From: Dyadobacter frigoris
Lineage (GTDB): Bacteria; Bacteroidota; Bacteroidia; Cytophagales; Spirosomataceae
DNA: 64,000 nucleotides
Reading direction: 5' to 3'
Assembly (NCBI RefSeq): GCF_005280585.1
Contig: NZ_SZVO01000008.1
Location: 62,001-126,000 of the forward strand
In this document: in pieces, positions 27,757 through 35,565 of the stretch
How the letters are laid out: each line of letters opens with the position of its first letter
How positions within the stretch are numbered: the first letter of the stretch is position 1
Notes under the pieces: generated by a model
Told to the model about the DNA's origin: nothing
Database searches by the model: none
Seen by the model: only the letters and a program-made list of their open reading frames with translations
Made by a program: the position numbers and the translations under genes

Positions 27757-28617
27757 ATGAAAATCGTAAATTATACCTTTCTGCTTCTGTTGCTTTCTAC
27801 CATAACTTTTGCTCAATCAGGAAAAGTACTTGACAATTTATCGCTGCCTAGCAAGCTTTTGAAATCGGAAAGAAAATATGCCATTTATCTTCCTCCGGAT
27901 TATGCCACTTCCGAAAGAAGTTATCCCGTTCTCTATCTGCTTCATGGTGCCGGGGATAATCATACGGGCTGGGTGCAGTTTGGAGAAGTATTGAATATTA
28001 CCGACAAGGCTATTCGCGATGGTTTGGCAACGCCGATGATCATCGTTATGCCTGATGCTGACACGGGAAGAAGGGGATATTTCAATGATGTAAAGGGCGA
28101 TTGGCCTTATGAAGATTTTTTCTTTCAGGAATTGATGCCTGCGGTCGAAAAGAAATTCAGGATAAAAACAGAAAAACGTTTCCGTGCCGTGGCCGGATTG
28201 TCTATGGGAGGCGGAGGAAGTTTTATGTACGCCCTGCATCATCCCGAACTCTTTTCATCTGCCTGTCCACTAAGCGCTTACACAGGGCCGATTACGCTGG
28301 AAGATGCCAGGAAAAATATGCAAAAGGCTAACCCGGAAATCCAGGATTCTACCATACAAAATTATTTCAACCGTCATAACGCGCTGGCTTTGATTGACAA
28401 GATACCAGACGCGCAAAAGAAAGCGGTTCGCTGGTATATTGATTGTGGTGACGATGATTTTTTGTTTGAAGGAAATAGTCTGGCACATATCGCCATGAGA
28501 AAAAAAGAAATTCCTCACGAATTCCGTATCCGCGACGGTGCGCATAACTGGACTTACTGGCGGGATTCCCTTCCGAGTGTGCTGGAATTTGTTTCGCAGG
28601 GTTTTCATCAATACTAA
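27757..28617 (+). CDS. Secreted alpha/beta-hydrolase esterase (esterase D/feruloyl esterase-like)
   Basis: A 286-residue PF00756-type esterase with a signal peptide (FLLLLLSTITFAQ). The fold's landmarks are RKYAIYLPPDY, PVLYLLHGAGDNHTGW, the nucleophile elbow GLSMGGGGS, and a late catalytic His in IRDGAHNWTYW. Family members cleave ester bonds on polysaccharides or small acyl substrates in the periplasm or outside. The SDR gene follows after 29 bp and is likely co-transcribed. Confidence 0.85.
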   Translation: MKIVNYTFLLLLLSTITFAQSGKVLDNLSLPSKLLKSERKYAIYLPPDYATSERSYPVLYLLHGAGDNHTGWVQFGEVLNITDKAIRDGLATPMIIVMPDADTGRRGYFNDVKGDWPYEDFFFQELMPAVEKKFRIKTEKRFRAVAGLSMGGGGSFMYALHHPELFSSACPLSAYTGPITLEDARKNMQKANPEIQDSTIQNYFNRHNALALIDKIPDAQKKAVRWYIDCGDDDFLFEGNSLAHIAMRKKEIPHEFRIRDGAHNWTYWRDSLPSVLEFVSQGFHQY

Positions 28618-28646
28618 ACAGACAAGCGTTCTGAACAACTTATTCC

Positions 28647-29432
28647 ATGAGTCATGAAATTCTGCCGGGGATCAAACAATTTGATCTGACTGGTAAAAGT
28701 GCAATTATTACCGGAGGTTCGCGCGGACTTGGTTATGCCATGGCGGCTGGACTTGCCTCAGCCGGAGCCGATATAATGCTTGTAAACAGGAATGCCGGGG
28801 AAGGGAAAGTTGCCGCGCAGCAACTGGAAACAGACTTTGGAACAAAAGTGATTTCATACAGAGCGGACATTACCGTTGAGTCGCAAACGCAAGCAATGGC
28901 GGAAGCAGCATTTAATACTTTTGGGAAAATTGATATTTTGATCAATAGCGCCGGAATAAATATTCGCGGTGCCATTGATGAATTATCGTATGAAGATTTT
29001 ACCAAAGTGATGAATGTAAATGTTAATGGTACCTGGCTCAGCTCACGTGCCGTAACTCCTTTTATGAAAAAGAACGGGAGCGGCCGGATTATAAATCTGG
29101 CCAGTACTTTGGGACTTATCGGCCTGGCAAACCGAACACCGTATACGGCCAGCAAAGGTGCCGTTGTCAACATGACAAGAGCCCTCGCGATTGAACTTGC
29201 ACCTTTTAACATCATGGTCAACGCGATTTGTCCCGGCCCGTTTCTTACGGCCATGAACATCCCAATTAAAGACAGTGAAGATGCCCGGAAAATTGTTTTG
29301 GGAGCAACTGCACTAGGCCGTTGGGCTGAACTGCGTGAAATTCAGGGAGCTGCTATTTTTCTGGCCAGTGAAGCTGCCAGCTATATGGTCGGTTCGATTT
29401 TGACTGTTGACGGCGGTTGGACGGCAAAATAA
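28647..29432 (+). CDS. SDR-family oxidoreductase (gluconate 5-dehydrogenase-like)
   Basis: A 261-residue classical short-chain dehydrogenase. The cofactor motif is GGSRGLGYAMA (residues 22-32), followed by NSAGINIRG. The catalytic residues are Ser in NLASTLG and Tyr-Lys in YTASKGA, and the C-terminus reads GSILTVDGGW. A downstream Arg/Asn after the first strand (VNRNAGEG) suggests NADP(H) preference. It resembles gluconate 5-dehydrogenase and 3-oxoacyl reductase relatives; the substrate is not certain. It forms a likely two-gene operon with the esterase. Confidence 0.88.
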   Translation: MSHEILPGIKQFDLTGKSAIITGGSRGLGYAMAAGLASAGADIMLVNRNAGEGKVAAQQLETDFGTKVISYRADITVESQTQAMAEAAFNTFGKIDILINSAGINIRGAIDELSYEDFTKVMNVNVNGTWLSSRAVTPFMKKNGSGRIINLASTLGLIGLANRTPYTASKGAVVNMTRALAIELAPFNIMVNAICPGPFLTAMNIPIKDSEDARKIVLGATALGRWAELREIQGAAIFLASEAASYMVGSILTVDGGWTAK

Positions 29433-29871
29433 TTTAAGGTCAAAAAAAATCGTATCTATTATTTTGACTTACAAAAAAAACAAATCCAGGTTCTTCATTC
29501 CTTCTCTCCCAAATTATTTCTTCTCCGATTTTTCCTGCTGAATGCCACAAACAAATCAATTGTGGCGTATTCTTTTCTTGTAAGGTTTATATCCAATTAT
29601 TTGATTTATTATTAATCAGGTATGATTGTTTTGTTCTATTTAATTCCAAAATAGAATTGGAAGTGATACTTAATTAATGCAGTGTCCGTTTTTGAACTTT
29701 CTTTATTTGGTAAATATTCATTTTGTCAAAACTTTAAGAGTTTCTCTTGAAATGTGAAAATTTTAATTTTTGTGTGAATAGTATATTTATTGCAGTTTCG
29801 GAATACACAGTTATTTGTGTTTTGTACTAAGATTCGTCCCCCGTTTTGTTGTTGCATATTTAATATTCGTT
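29433..29871. other. AT-rich intergenic region with one hairpin
   Basis: There is no ORF in this gap. GCCACAA/TTGTGGC at 29544-29566 forms a 7-bp stem followed by a T-rich tail (to 29578) and may be a distal terminator for the esterase-SDR operon. The rest is AT-rich sequence in which I see no other structure. Confidence 0.35.
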
Positions 29872-30609
29872 ATGGAAAATTTGGAAAAAGACAATGTCTT
29901 TCGGGAAGAGATTTCCGAAGCTTCCGACTTTAAGTTTGGAAGTAAAGTGGTGAAAGTTTTCGATGATATGGTGAACCGTTCTGTGCCGCATTATGGAGAA
30001 ATTCAAAGAATGATAGCAGAATTGGCTGCGGATCATGCTCAAAAGGAGACTTTGGTTTATGATCTTGGCTGTTCTACCGGTACTACCATGATCGGACTGA
30101 ATGCATTGGTTTCTGAGGATATTTCTTTTGTTGGCATTGATGAGTCCGATGAAATGTTGATGAAATGTGATAAGAAACTGCGTGAATCTGAGTTTACACG
30201 TCCTTATGAATTACGCGCTGCAGATCTTCATGGCGATCTTAACATTGACAATGCCTCGGTAGTAATTCTTTGCCTCACGCTACAATTTCTGCGTCCAATC
30301 CATCGGAAAAGATGTCTGGAAAATATTTATAACGGTTTAAATCCCGGCGGAACATTAATTCTGGTAGAGAAAATTCTGGCAGAAGACGGTCTGTTTAACC
30401 GTGATTTTATCAAATACTATTATGATTACAAACGTCGCAACAATTACAGCGATCTTGAAATTTCACAAAAAAGAGAAGCACTGGAAAATGTTTTAATTCC
30501 ATACAAGCTTTCAGAAAATACGTTTTTGCTTGAAGATGTGGGATTTGCCCACTGCGAAACTTTTTTCAAATGGTACAATTTTGCCGGAATCATAGCCCAT
30601 AAAAAATGA
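29872..30609 (+). CDS. cmoA: Carboxy-S-adenosyl-L-methionine synthase homologue
   Basis: A 245-residue class I methyltransferase-fold protein whose whole length tracks E. coli CmoA. Matching segments are FDDMVNRSVPHYGEI, YDLGCSTGTTM, CLTLQFLRP, IYNGLNPGGTLILVEK and NYSDLEISQKREALENV. R201 in SQKR corresponds, by recall of the E. coli sequence, to Arg199 that holds the carboxylate of Cx-SAM. In Enterobacteria CmoA makes Cx-SAM for CmoB-dependent cmo5U34 tRNA modification. No cmoB is in this window. The ATG at 29872 fits the family start; the longer frame to 29815 does not. The next gene overlaps by 4 nt. Confidence 0.82.
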   Translation: MENLEKDNVFREEISEASDFKFGSKVVKVFDDMVNRSVPHYGEIQRMIAELAADHAQKETLVYDLGCSTGTTMIGLNALVSEDISFVGIDESDEMLMKCDKKLRESEFTRPYELRAADLHGDLNIDNASVVILCLTLQFLRPIHRKRCLENIYNGLNPGGTLILVEKILAEDGLFNRDFIKYYYDYKRRNNYSDLEISQKREALENVLIPYKLSENTFLLEDVGFAHCETFFKWYNFAGIIAHKK

Positions 30610-31334
30610 TCACAATAGGAAATTTCTTTTTCAGGTTCAGAAACGTTTTGTTTATTTTTCTTTATCTGCTGTTGTTTTTGCCATCGCCGGATATTTTTAC
30701 AAAGGCTCGTTTTGGCGAAAATTATCATTTATGGCCTATTGTCATCGGGCTGCTGGTTACCATTTTGGGAGAAGCAATTCGTGGCGCAACGATCGGGTTG
30801 GCTTATATCATTCGAGGTGGAAAGGATAAAAAAGTCCATGCAGAAAATCTGGTTACTGAAGGTATTTTCAAACATTGTCGTAATCCGCTTTATGTAGGAA
30901 ACATTTTAATGCTGCTGGGCGTTGGTATTCTTTCCAATTCCTGGATTTATCTTGGCATTGTATTCCCGATATTCCTATTCATTTATCAATCGATCGTGAT
31001 GGCCGAAGAAAATTTTCTTCAAAATAAATTCGGTTTCGATTTTGTCAATTATTGTCGGCGTGTAAATCGCTGGGTTATCAATTTAAAAGGAATTGAATCC
31101 ACATTCTCAGAAATGAAATTTAACTACAAACGATGGATTTTGAAAGAATACAACACTTTGTTCATCTGGCTGGTCGGTATTGCGGCAATCATATTATTTG
31201 AGTATGAACACCTCGTTCCTGATCCGGATATCCGAAAAGGTATTTTTCTGTCCATTCTTGTTGCGCTCGGAATTGTCTATTGTTATGTTCGATATTTGAA
31301 AAAATCAGGAAAAATGACAGATCGGGTTGGTTAG
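30606..31334 (+). CDS. Membrane methyltransferase, ICMT/PEMT-like
   Basis: A 242-residue integral membrane protein with about six hydrophobic segments, near residues 10-30, 40-60, 95-130, 180-200 and 210-230. The conserved motif NLVTEGIFKHCRNPLYVGN matches the RNPxY/xxG signature of isoprenylcysteine carboxyl methyltransferase and phospholipid methyltransferase families. A following EE pair lies in MAEENFLQNKFG. It uses SAM to methylate a lipid or membrane-bound substrate in those families. Its start overlaps the cmoA stop by 4 nt (ATGA), so translation is coupled, although the two activities are not known to be connected. Confidence 0.8.
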   Translation: MITIGNFFFRFRNVLFIFLYLLLFLPSPDIFTKARFGENYHLWPIVIGLLVTILGEAIRGATIGLAYIIRGGKDKKVHAENLVTEGIFKHCRNPLYVGNILMLLGVGILSNSWIYLGIVFPIFLFIYQSIVMAEENFLQNKFGFDFVNYCRRVNRWVINLKGIESTFSEMKFNYKRWILKEYNTLFIWLVGIAAIILFEYEHLVPDPDIRKGIFLSILVALGIVYCYVRYLKKSGKMTDRVG

Positions 31335-31382
31335 AAAATATTGTCAATCTCCCGGAATGGCTCGCGGCTAAATCCAACGGCA

Positions 31383-31815
31383 GAGCCGTTTCCTGTTTAT
31401 AGCAAAGTCTGATATGTTTAATGAATCCTAGCTCCGATGGAGCTAGGACATATGTATTAACTTTTATTTTGCTATAAACAGGAGGCTCCAATGGAGCCAG
31501 GAAATTATGCGTTTGCGCCGATCTTGCTATAAACAGGAAGCTCCGGTGAGCTAAGAAAAACATGATTTGAATTGATTTTATATATACGAGAAGCTTCTAT
31601 GACTTTCAAAATATTCATTCTGATTAATTGACTACAAACGATTTTCGAAAAATCCCAATCTTTTCCCGCTACACTATAATTATTAATTTGAGCAAAAAAA
31701 ACGCATCATTCATAATTATTTTATGGCAAAATAGACGCTAAGCCACGGTAGCGCCGTTTCCTGTTTATAGTAAATCCAACTTGCCAAGATGATTCCCAGC
31801 TCCTTTTGGAGCTTC
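31383..31815. repeat. Cluster of REP-like palindromic repeats
   Basis: Four copies of a unit built from GCTATAAACAGG next to a short palindrome occupy this non-coding stretch. Copies in forward orientation lie at 31471-31498 (followed by GGCTCC-aat-GGAGCC) and 31526-31552 (AGCTC-cggt-GAGCT). Inverse copies (CCTGTTTATAG) lie near 31389-31403 and 31758-31772. Two further palindromes, CTAGCTCC-gat-GGAGCTAG at 31430-31448 and AGCTCC-tttt-GGAGCT at about 31798-31813, belong to the same set. No transposase lies beside them. They look like dispersed non-autonomous REP elements that accumulated between the methyltransferase and the two-component genes. Confidence 0.65.
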
Positions 31816-31852
31816 CTGAATAGTTAAAGAATTATTTATTCCAAAAACAGGT

Positions 31853-31860
31853 TATTTTTG
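31853..31860 (+). promoter_or_regulatory. Candidate -7 promoter element for the two-component operon
   Basis: TATTTTTG matches TAnnTTTG and lies 32 bp upstream of the response regulator ATG at 31892. I see no clear -33 element. Confidence 0.4.
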
Positions 31861-31891
31861 CCAGAATCACCTAACAAAAAGCAAAACATAC

Positions 31892-32590
31892 ATGAAGCTT
31901 TTGCTCATAGAAGATGAACCCAGCGTAATATCACTTATTCAAAGAAGTTTATCTGCGGCAGGTCATGAAATTACGGTTGCGATGGACGGGAAATCAGGTT
32001 TGGAAATGGCCCTTCAACACCAGTTCGATCTTATTATTCTGGACCTTATGCTGCCCGTAATGAACGGAATGGAAGTTTGCAGAAATATAAGAAATTCCAA
32101 TTCTTCAACACCGGTTTTGATGTTGACTGCATTGGGAACCACTGAAAACATTGTTTCCGGACTGGACGCCGGTGCAGACGACTACATGACCAAACCTTTC
32201 AAACTGGCAGAGCTGGAAGCACGTATCCGCACTTTAACAAGACGTGGAAAAGAACCTGAAAAGGAAAAAAGTACTGATTTACTAAAAATGGGCGATCTGG
32301 TTTTGGATAAAATCACCAAAACAATAACCCGGAACAACCAACCGATTACGGTTACGGCCACAGAATTCCGCTTGCTTGAATATCTTCTTTCCAATCAGAA
32401 CCGAGTCTTGAACCGCATGGAAATTCTGGAAAATGTGTGGGATATAAATTTCAATCTCGGTACGAATGTTGTTGATGTTTACATCAATTATCTGCGCAAA
32501 AAAATTGATAAAAACAGCTCTGTTAAATTAATTCATACCGTTTTCGGAATGGGATATGTGATGCGCCAGACTTATGAAGATCCAAAATAG
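31892..32590 (+). CDS. OmpR-family response regulator
   Basis: A 232-residue regulator. The receiver domain occupies residues 1-120, with E7/D8 in LIEDEPS, phospho-acceptor D51 in IILDLMLPVMNG, switch Thr in VLMLTALG and Lys in YMTKPF. The winged-helix OmpR/PhoB effector occupies about 135-228 (TATEFRLLEYLLSNQNRVLN, then NVVDVYINYLRKKID, then GMGYVMR). It overlaps the kinase gene by 17 nt, a standard coupled two-component pair. Confidence 0.93.
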   Translation: MKLLLIEDEPSVISLIQRSLSAAGHEITVAMDGKSGLEMALQHQFDLIILDLMLPVMNGMEVCRNIRNSNSSTPVLMLTALGTTENIVSGLDAGADDYMTKPFKLAELEARIRTLTRRGKEPEKEKSTDLLKMGDLVLDKITKTITRNNQPITVTATEFRLLEYLLSNQNRVLNRMEILENVWDINFNLGTNVVDVYINYLRKKIDKNSSVKLIHTVFGMGYVMRQTYEDPK

Positions 32591-33941
32591 AATCGTACTT
32601 ATTTTCACAATACTGACGGCGGGAATCATTTTGTCTCTCAGTATTTTCTTGTACATTTTTACATCAGGAAGTATAGCGTCAAGTTTTTATCACCGGCTTG
32701 AAGTGCGTGCGAAACTCGTCGGACATGCTGCGTTGCAAAAAGATAAATCACAAACTTCGATTTATTATGATATAAAAGAAAAACATCTCGGCGATCTTCC
32801 TTATGAACAGCATCAGATCATTTGGAAAAATGATCTGAAAAAGGCTGACAGTTTAAAGAAGAAACTCCCGTTGCCCCAGACTTTTTATGATGAAATAATC
32901 AGAAAACAACCTGCCCGTTTCTTCAAAAACGACACTTCCTATGTTGGAATGAATATTACTCAGTCGGGTGAAAATATCATTGTACTTTCCTCTGCTGTTG
33001 ATCTTTATGGATTAGAAGAAATGGAAAATCTGAAAAATCTTCTCACGACCGGTTTCCTGATTTCACTTTTGTTTGTCTTTACGTTTGGTAAATTATTTTC
33101 CATTCAGATTTTTAGTCCCATCCGTCGTATCATTCGGAATGTTAAGGGAATAAGCGCGCATAATCTTAACCAGCGGCTCGCCGTGGATTCTAATAAAGAT
33201 GAGATTTCAGATCTCGCTACAACATTCAACGACATGCTCGACAGGCTCGAAATAACTTTTGATATCCAGAATAATTTCGTTAGCAACGCGTCCCATGAAT
33301 TCAGAACACCACTCACAATTATAAGCGGAGAATCTCAGCTTAATCTTTCTGATTCGGGTATTTCGGAAACGGTTAGAGAATCTTTTCGAACAATTTTTCA
33401 CGAATCAGAAAAAATGGAGCACTTGACCAACAGTATGTTAAGTCTGGCTCAGACTGGTTTTGACGGAAAAAAAGAGAAATGGGAAGCGATCCGTATTGAT
33501 GAACTGATGTTTTCCGTGAAGGAAACTTCTGACAAAATTATGCCCGGTAACGGTGTTGAAATCAATTTTGACGAGCTGCCTGAAAATGAACAAAAATTGA
33601 TCATTAGCGGGAACGAAACTTTACTAAAAGCTGCATTTTCTAACATCGTACTGAACAGCTGTAAATATTCGGATAACAAACCGGTACTGATCAAGATCAG
33701 AGCGGATGAAAAGTTTGTTATTGTTGAAATCACAGATCAGGGAATCGGTATCCCGGACAGGGAAATGAGCCAGATTTTTGTTCCCTTTTTCAGGGCTTCC
33801 AATACCGGAAAATACAAGGGTTACGGCATAGGGCTTCCTTTGGCAAACAATATTATCAAACTGCACCAAGGAAATATAGTGGTGGATAGTGAGGTAGGTG
33901 TGGGGACACGTTTTATCATTTATCTGCCCATTGAAATTTAG
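32574..33941 (+). CDS. Sensor histidine kinase (HAMP-HisKA-HATPase)
   Basis: A 455-residue membrane kinase. The first membrane helix spans about residues 7-29, then a periplasmic sensor of about 120 residues, and the second helix about 155-180. A HAMP linker follows (PIRRIIRNVKGISAHNLNQR). HisKA has the phosphorylated H241 in SNASHEFRTPLT. HATPase motifs are NIVLNSCKYSDNKP, DQGIGIP and GYGIGLPLANNI. It is coupled to the OmpR regulator by a 17-nt overlap. The signal is not evident from the sensor region. Confidence 0.92.
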   Translation: MKIQNRIVLIFTILTAGIILSLSIFLYIFTSGSIASSFYHRLEVRAKLVGHAALQKDKSQTSIYYDIKEKHLGDLPYEQHQIIWKNDLKKADSLKKKLPLPQTFYDEIIRKQPARFFKNDTSYVGMNITQSGENIIVLSSAVDLYGLEEMENLKNLLTTGFLISLLFVFTFGKLFSIQIFSPIRRIIRNVKGISAHNLNQRLAVDSNKDEISDLATTFNDMLDRLEITFDIQNNFVSNASHEFRTPLTIISGESQLNLSDSGISETVRESFRTIFHESEKMEHLTNSMLSLAQTGFDGKKEKWEAIRIDELMFSVKETSDKIMPGNGVEINFDELPENEQKLIISGNETLLKAAFSNIVLNSCKYSDNKPVLIKIRADEKFVIVEITDQGIGIPDREMSQIFVPFFRASNTGKYKGYGIGLPLANNIIKLHQGNIVVDSEVGVGTRFIIYLPIEI

Positions 33942-34092
33942 ATTTTCTTATCCCATTTTAATATTCTTATAAAATTTTAATAATTCCCTCACCGGATTAT
34001 AATCTCGTTTTTAACTGGTGCTAATCCGCCGGCTGTAACATTGTAACATCAAATTATTGATCAAATACATTGTGTTACAAAACGATAGGATT

Positions 34093-34554
34093 ATGAAAAC
34101 GATAATAATAGTGAGTGATTTCAGTGTGGAATCTTTTCAGGTTGCCGAAAAAATTGTAAGCAATTCCTCAGAACCGGTCAGAATTCTTTTTACCCATCTT
34201 TTTCACGTCCCAGATGATATTCAGGATCTGCTTTTTTCAAATTATCGTAAAAAAGAATACGAATTTGTGTCAGACTCATTTCGTCAGGAATGTGAGATGT
34301 TAAAATCGATATTCCCTGAAATTTTGAAAAGTATCAAGATAGAATTTTTTTACGGCAGCAAACTCGCTTCTTTTAAGAATTTTCTGGATTACAACCAGGC
34401 GGATTATATAGCATTCTCCGAAAGTTATGGCATTCCGAAACTTGGAAAGAGCAGTATCGATGCCTTACCGGTTATTCGCAAATCAGGTATTACACTGATC
34501 AACACAGACGAAATCCTTTTACCAGCTTTTACGGGCGTTGAAAGTGTCAGATAA
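34093..34554 (+). CDS. UspA-like small protein
   Basis: A 153-residue alpha/beta protein beginning MKTIIIVSDFSVESFQVAEK, which resembles the first strand and nucleotide loop of universal stress proteins. The conserved late USP motif (GxxGxxxxGS) is not obvious; instead there is SYGIPKLGKSSIDALPVIRK. It is therefore a divergent or degenerate Usp-type protein. The ATG at 34093 is preferred over an upstream TTG at 34057. It lies 43 bp before the bestrophin gene and is probably co-expressed with it. Confidence 0.5.
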   Translation: MKTIIIVSDFSVESFQVAEKIVSNSSEPVRILFTHLFHVPDDIQDLLFSNYRKKEYEFVSDSFRQECEMLKSIFPEILKSIKIEFFYGSKLASFKNFLDYNQADYIAFSESYGIPKLGKSSIDALPVIRKSGITLINTDEILLPAFTGVESVR

Positions 34555-34597
34555 TCAATTGGTTAGAATTGTTGTATAAATAATTAAATTCAAAATT

Positions 34598-35506
34598 ATG
34601 CTGCTTAAAAAGAATATTCCTATCGGATACGTTTTCGGGAAAATAAAATATGAAATTCTGTTTGTGACTATCTATGGCCTAACGATCGAAGTCATTTACC
34701 AAAATTTTCATATTACTAACATCAGTATTCCGATGACCGTCCCAACGGTTTTGGGTACAATTATTTCGCTCTTGCTGGCCTTTCGTTCCAATCAGGCTTA
34801 CGATAGATGGTGGGAAGCGCGGATCATCTGGGGCGCTATCGTCAATGACTCGCGGACACTGGCACGTCAGGTACTTTTTTTGATCGATGACCCCTATCAG
34901 CCTGAAAACATTGAAGCTTTTAAACACCGTTTTATCAAAAGGCAAATTGCCTGGTGTTATGCCCTGGGAAATGGTTTGCGCAAAGATGATCCTATGCCTT
35001 CGGTACAGAATTTTATATCAAAAGAAGAAGCGGATTATCTCAGCGGTTACGATAATAAACACGTTGGATTGATGCAATTGCATGCCCGGGATTTGAATAA
35101 TGCATTAAAGCAAGGTTGGGTAAATCCATATCAGCAAATTCAAATTGACGGCACAATTACGCGTTTGTGTGATGCGATGGGAAAATGTGAAAGAATTAAA
35201 AATACCGTTTTTCCGGCTACATATAGCCTATATATACACATAGCACTGCATTTTTTCATCATCCTTCTTCCGTTCGGATTGGTTGATTTATTTGGATTTT
35301 TGATGGTGCCCGTACTGATCGTTCTTACTGCCTGTTTCTTTCTTATTGAGAAAATGGCTATTCATTTGCAGGATCCATTTGAAAACAAACCAACGGATAC
35401 ACCAGTCTTATCTATTTCAAGAAACATTGAGCGCGACCTGAAACAAATGATGCACGACAAGCACGTTCCTTTGGCTTACGCACCAGAAAAGTTTTATATT
35501 TTGTAG
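34598..35506 (+). CDS. Bestrophin-family ion channel
   Basis: A 302-residue membrane protein of the bestrophin/UPF0187 family. Hydrophobic segments lie near residues 20-38, 45-65 and 210-252. The family hallmark FRSNQAYDRWWEARIIWGAI follows the second helix, and a conserved acidic region lies near EKMAIHLQDPFENKPTDTP after the last helix. Bacterial homologues form pentameric channels, some cation-selective. The length is normal. A good terminator follows. Confidence 0.9.
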   Translation: MLLKKNIPIGYVFGKIKYEILFVTIYGLTIEVIYQNFHITNISIPMTVPTVLGTIISLLLAFRSNQAYDRWWEARIIWGAIVNDSRTLARQVLFLIDDPYQPENIEAFKHRFIKRQIAWCYALGNGLRKDDPMPSVQNFISKEEADYLSGYDNKHVGLMQLHARDLNNALKQGWVNPYQQIQIDGTITRLCDAMGKCERIKNTVFPATYSLYIHIALHFFIILLPFGLVDLFGFLMVPVLIVLTACFFLIEKMAIHLQDPFENKPTDTPVLSISRNIERDLKQMMHDKHVPLAYAPEKFYIL

Positions 35507-35529
35507 TGATGTAAAGTGGTTTTGTAATT

Positions 35530-35565
35530 AAAAGTGAGCTTTTAGCTCACTTTTAAATGTTTTTA
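35530..35565. terminator. Terminator between convergent genes
   Basis: AAAAGTGAGCT, a 3-nt loop and AGCTCACTTTT make a perfect 11-bp stem in the 56-bp gap between bestrophin and the phosphoesterase gene. The A- and T-ended arms allow use from both sides. Confidence 0.8.
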
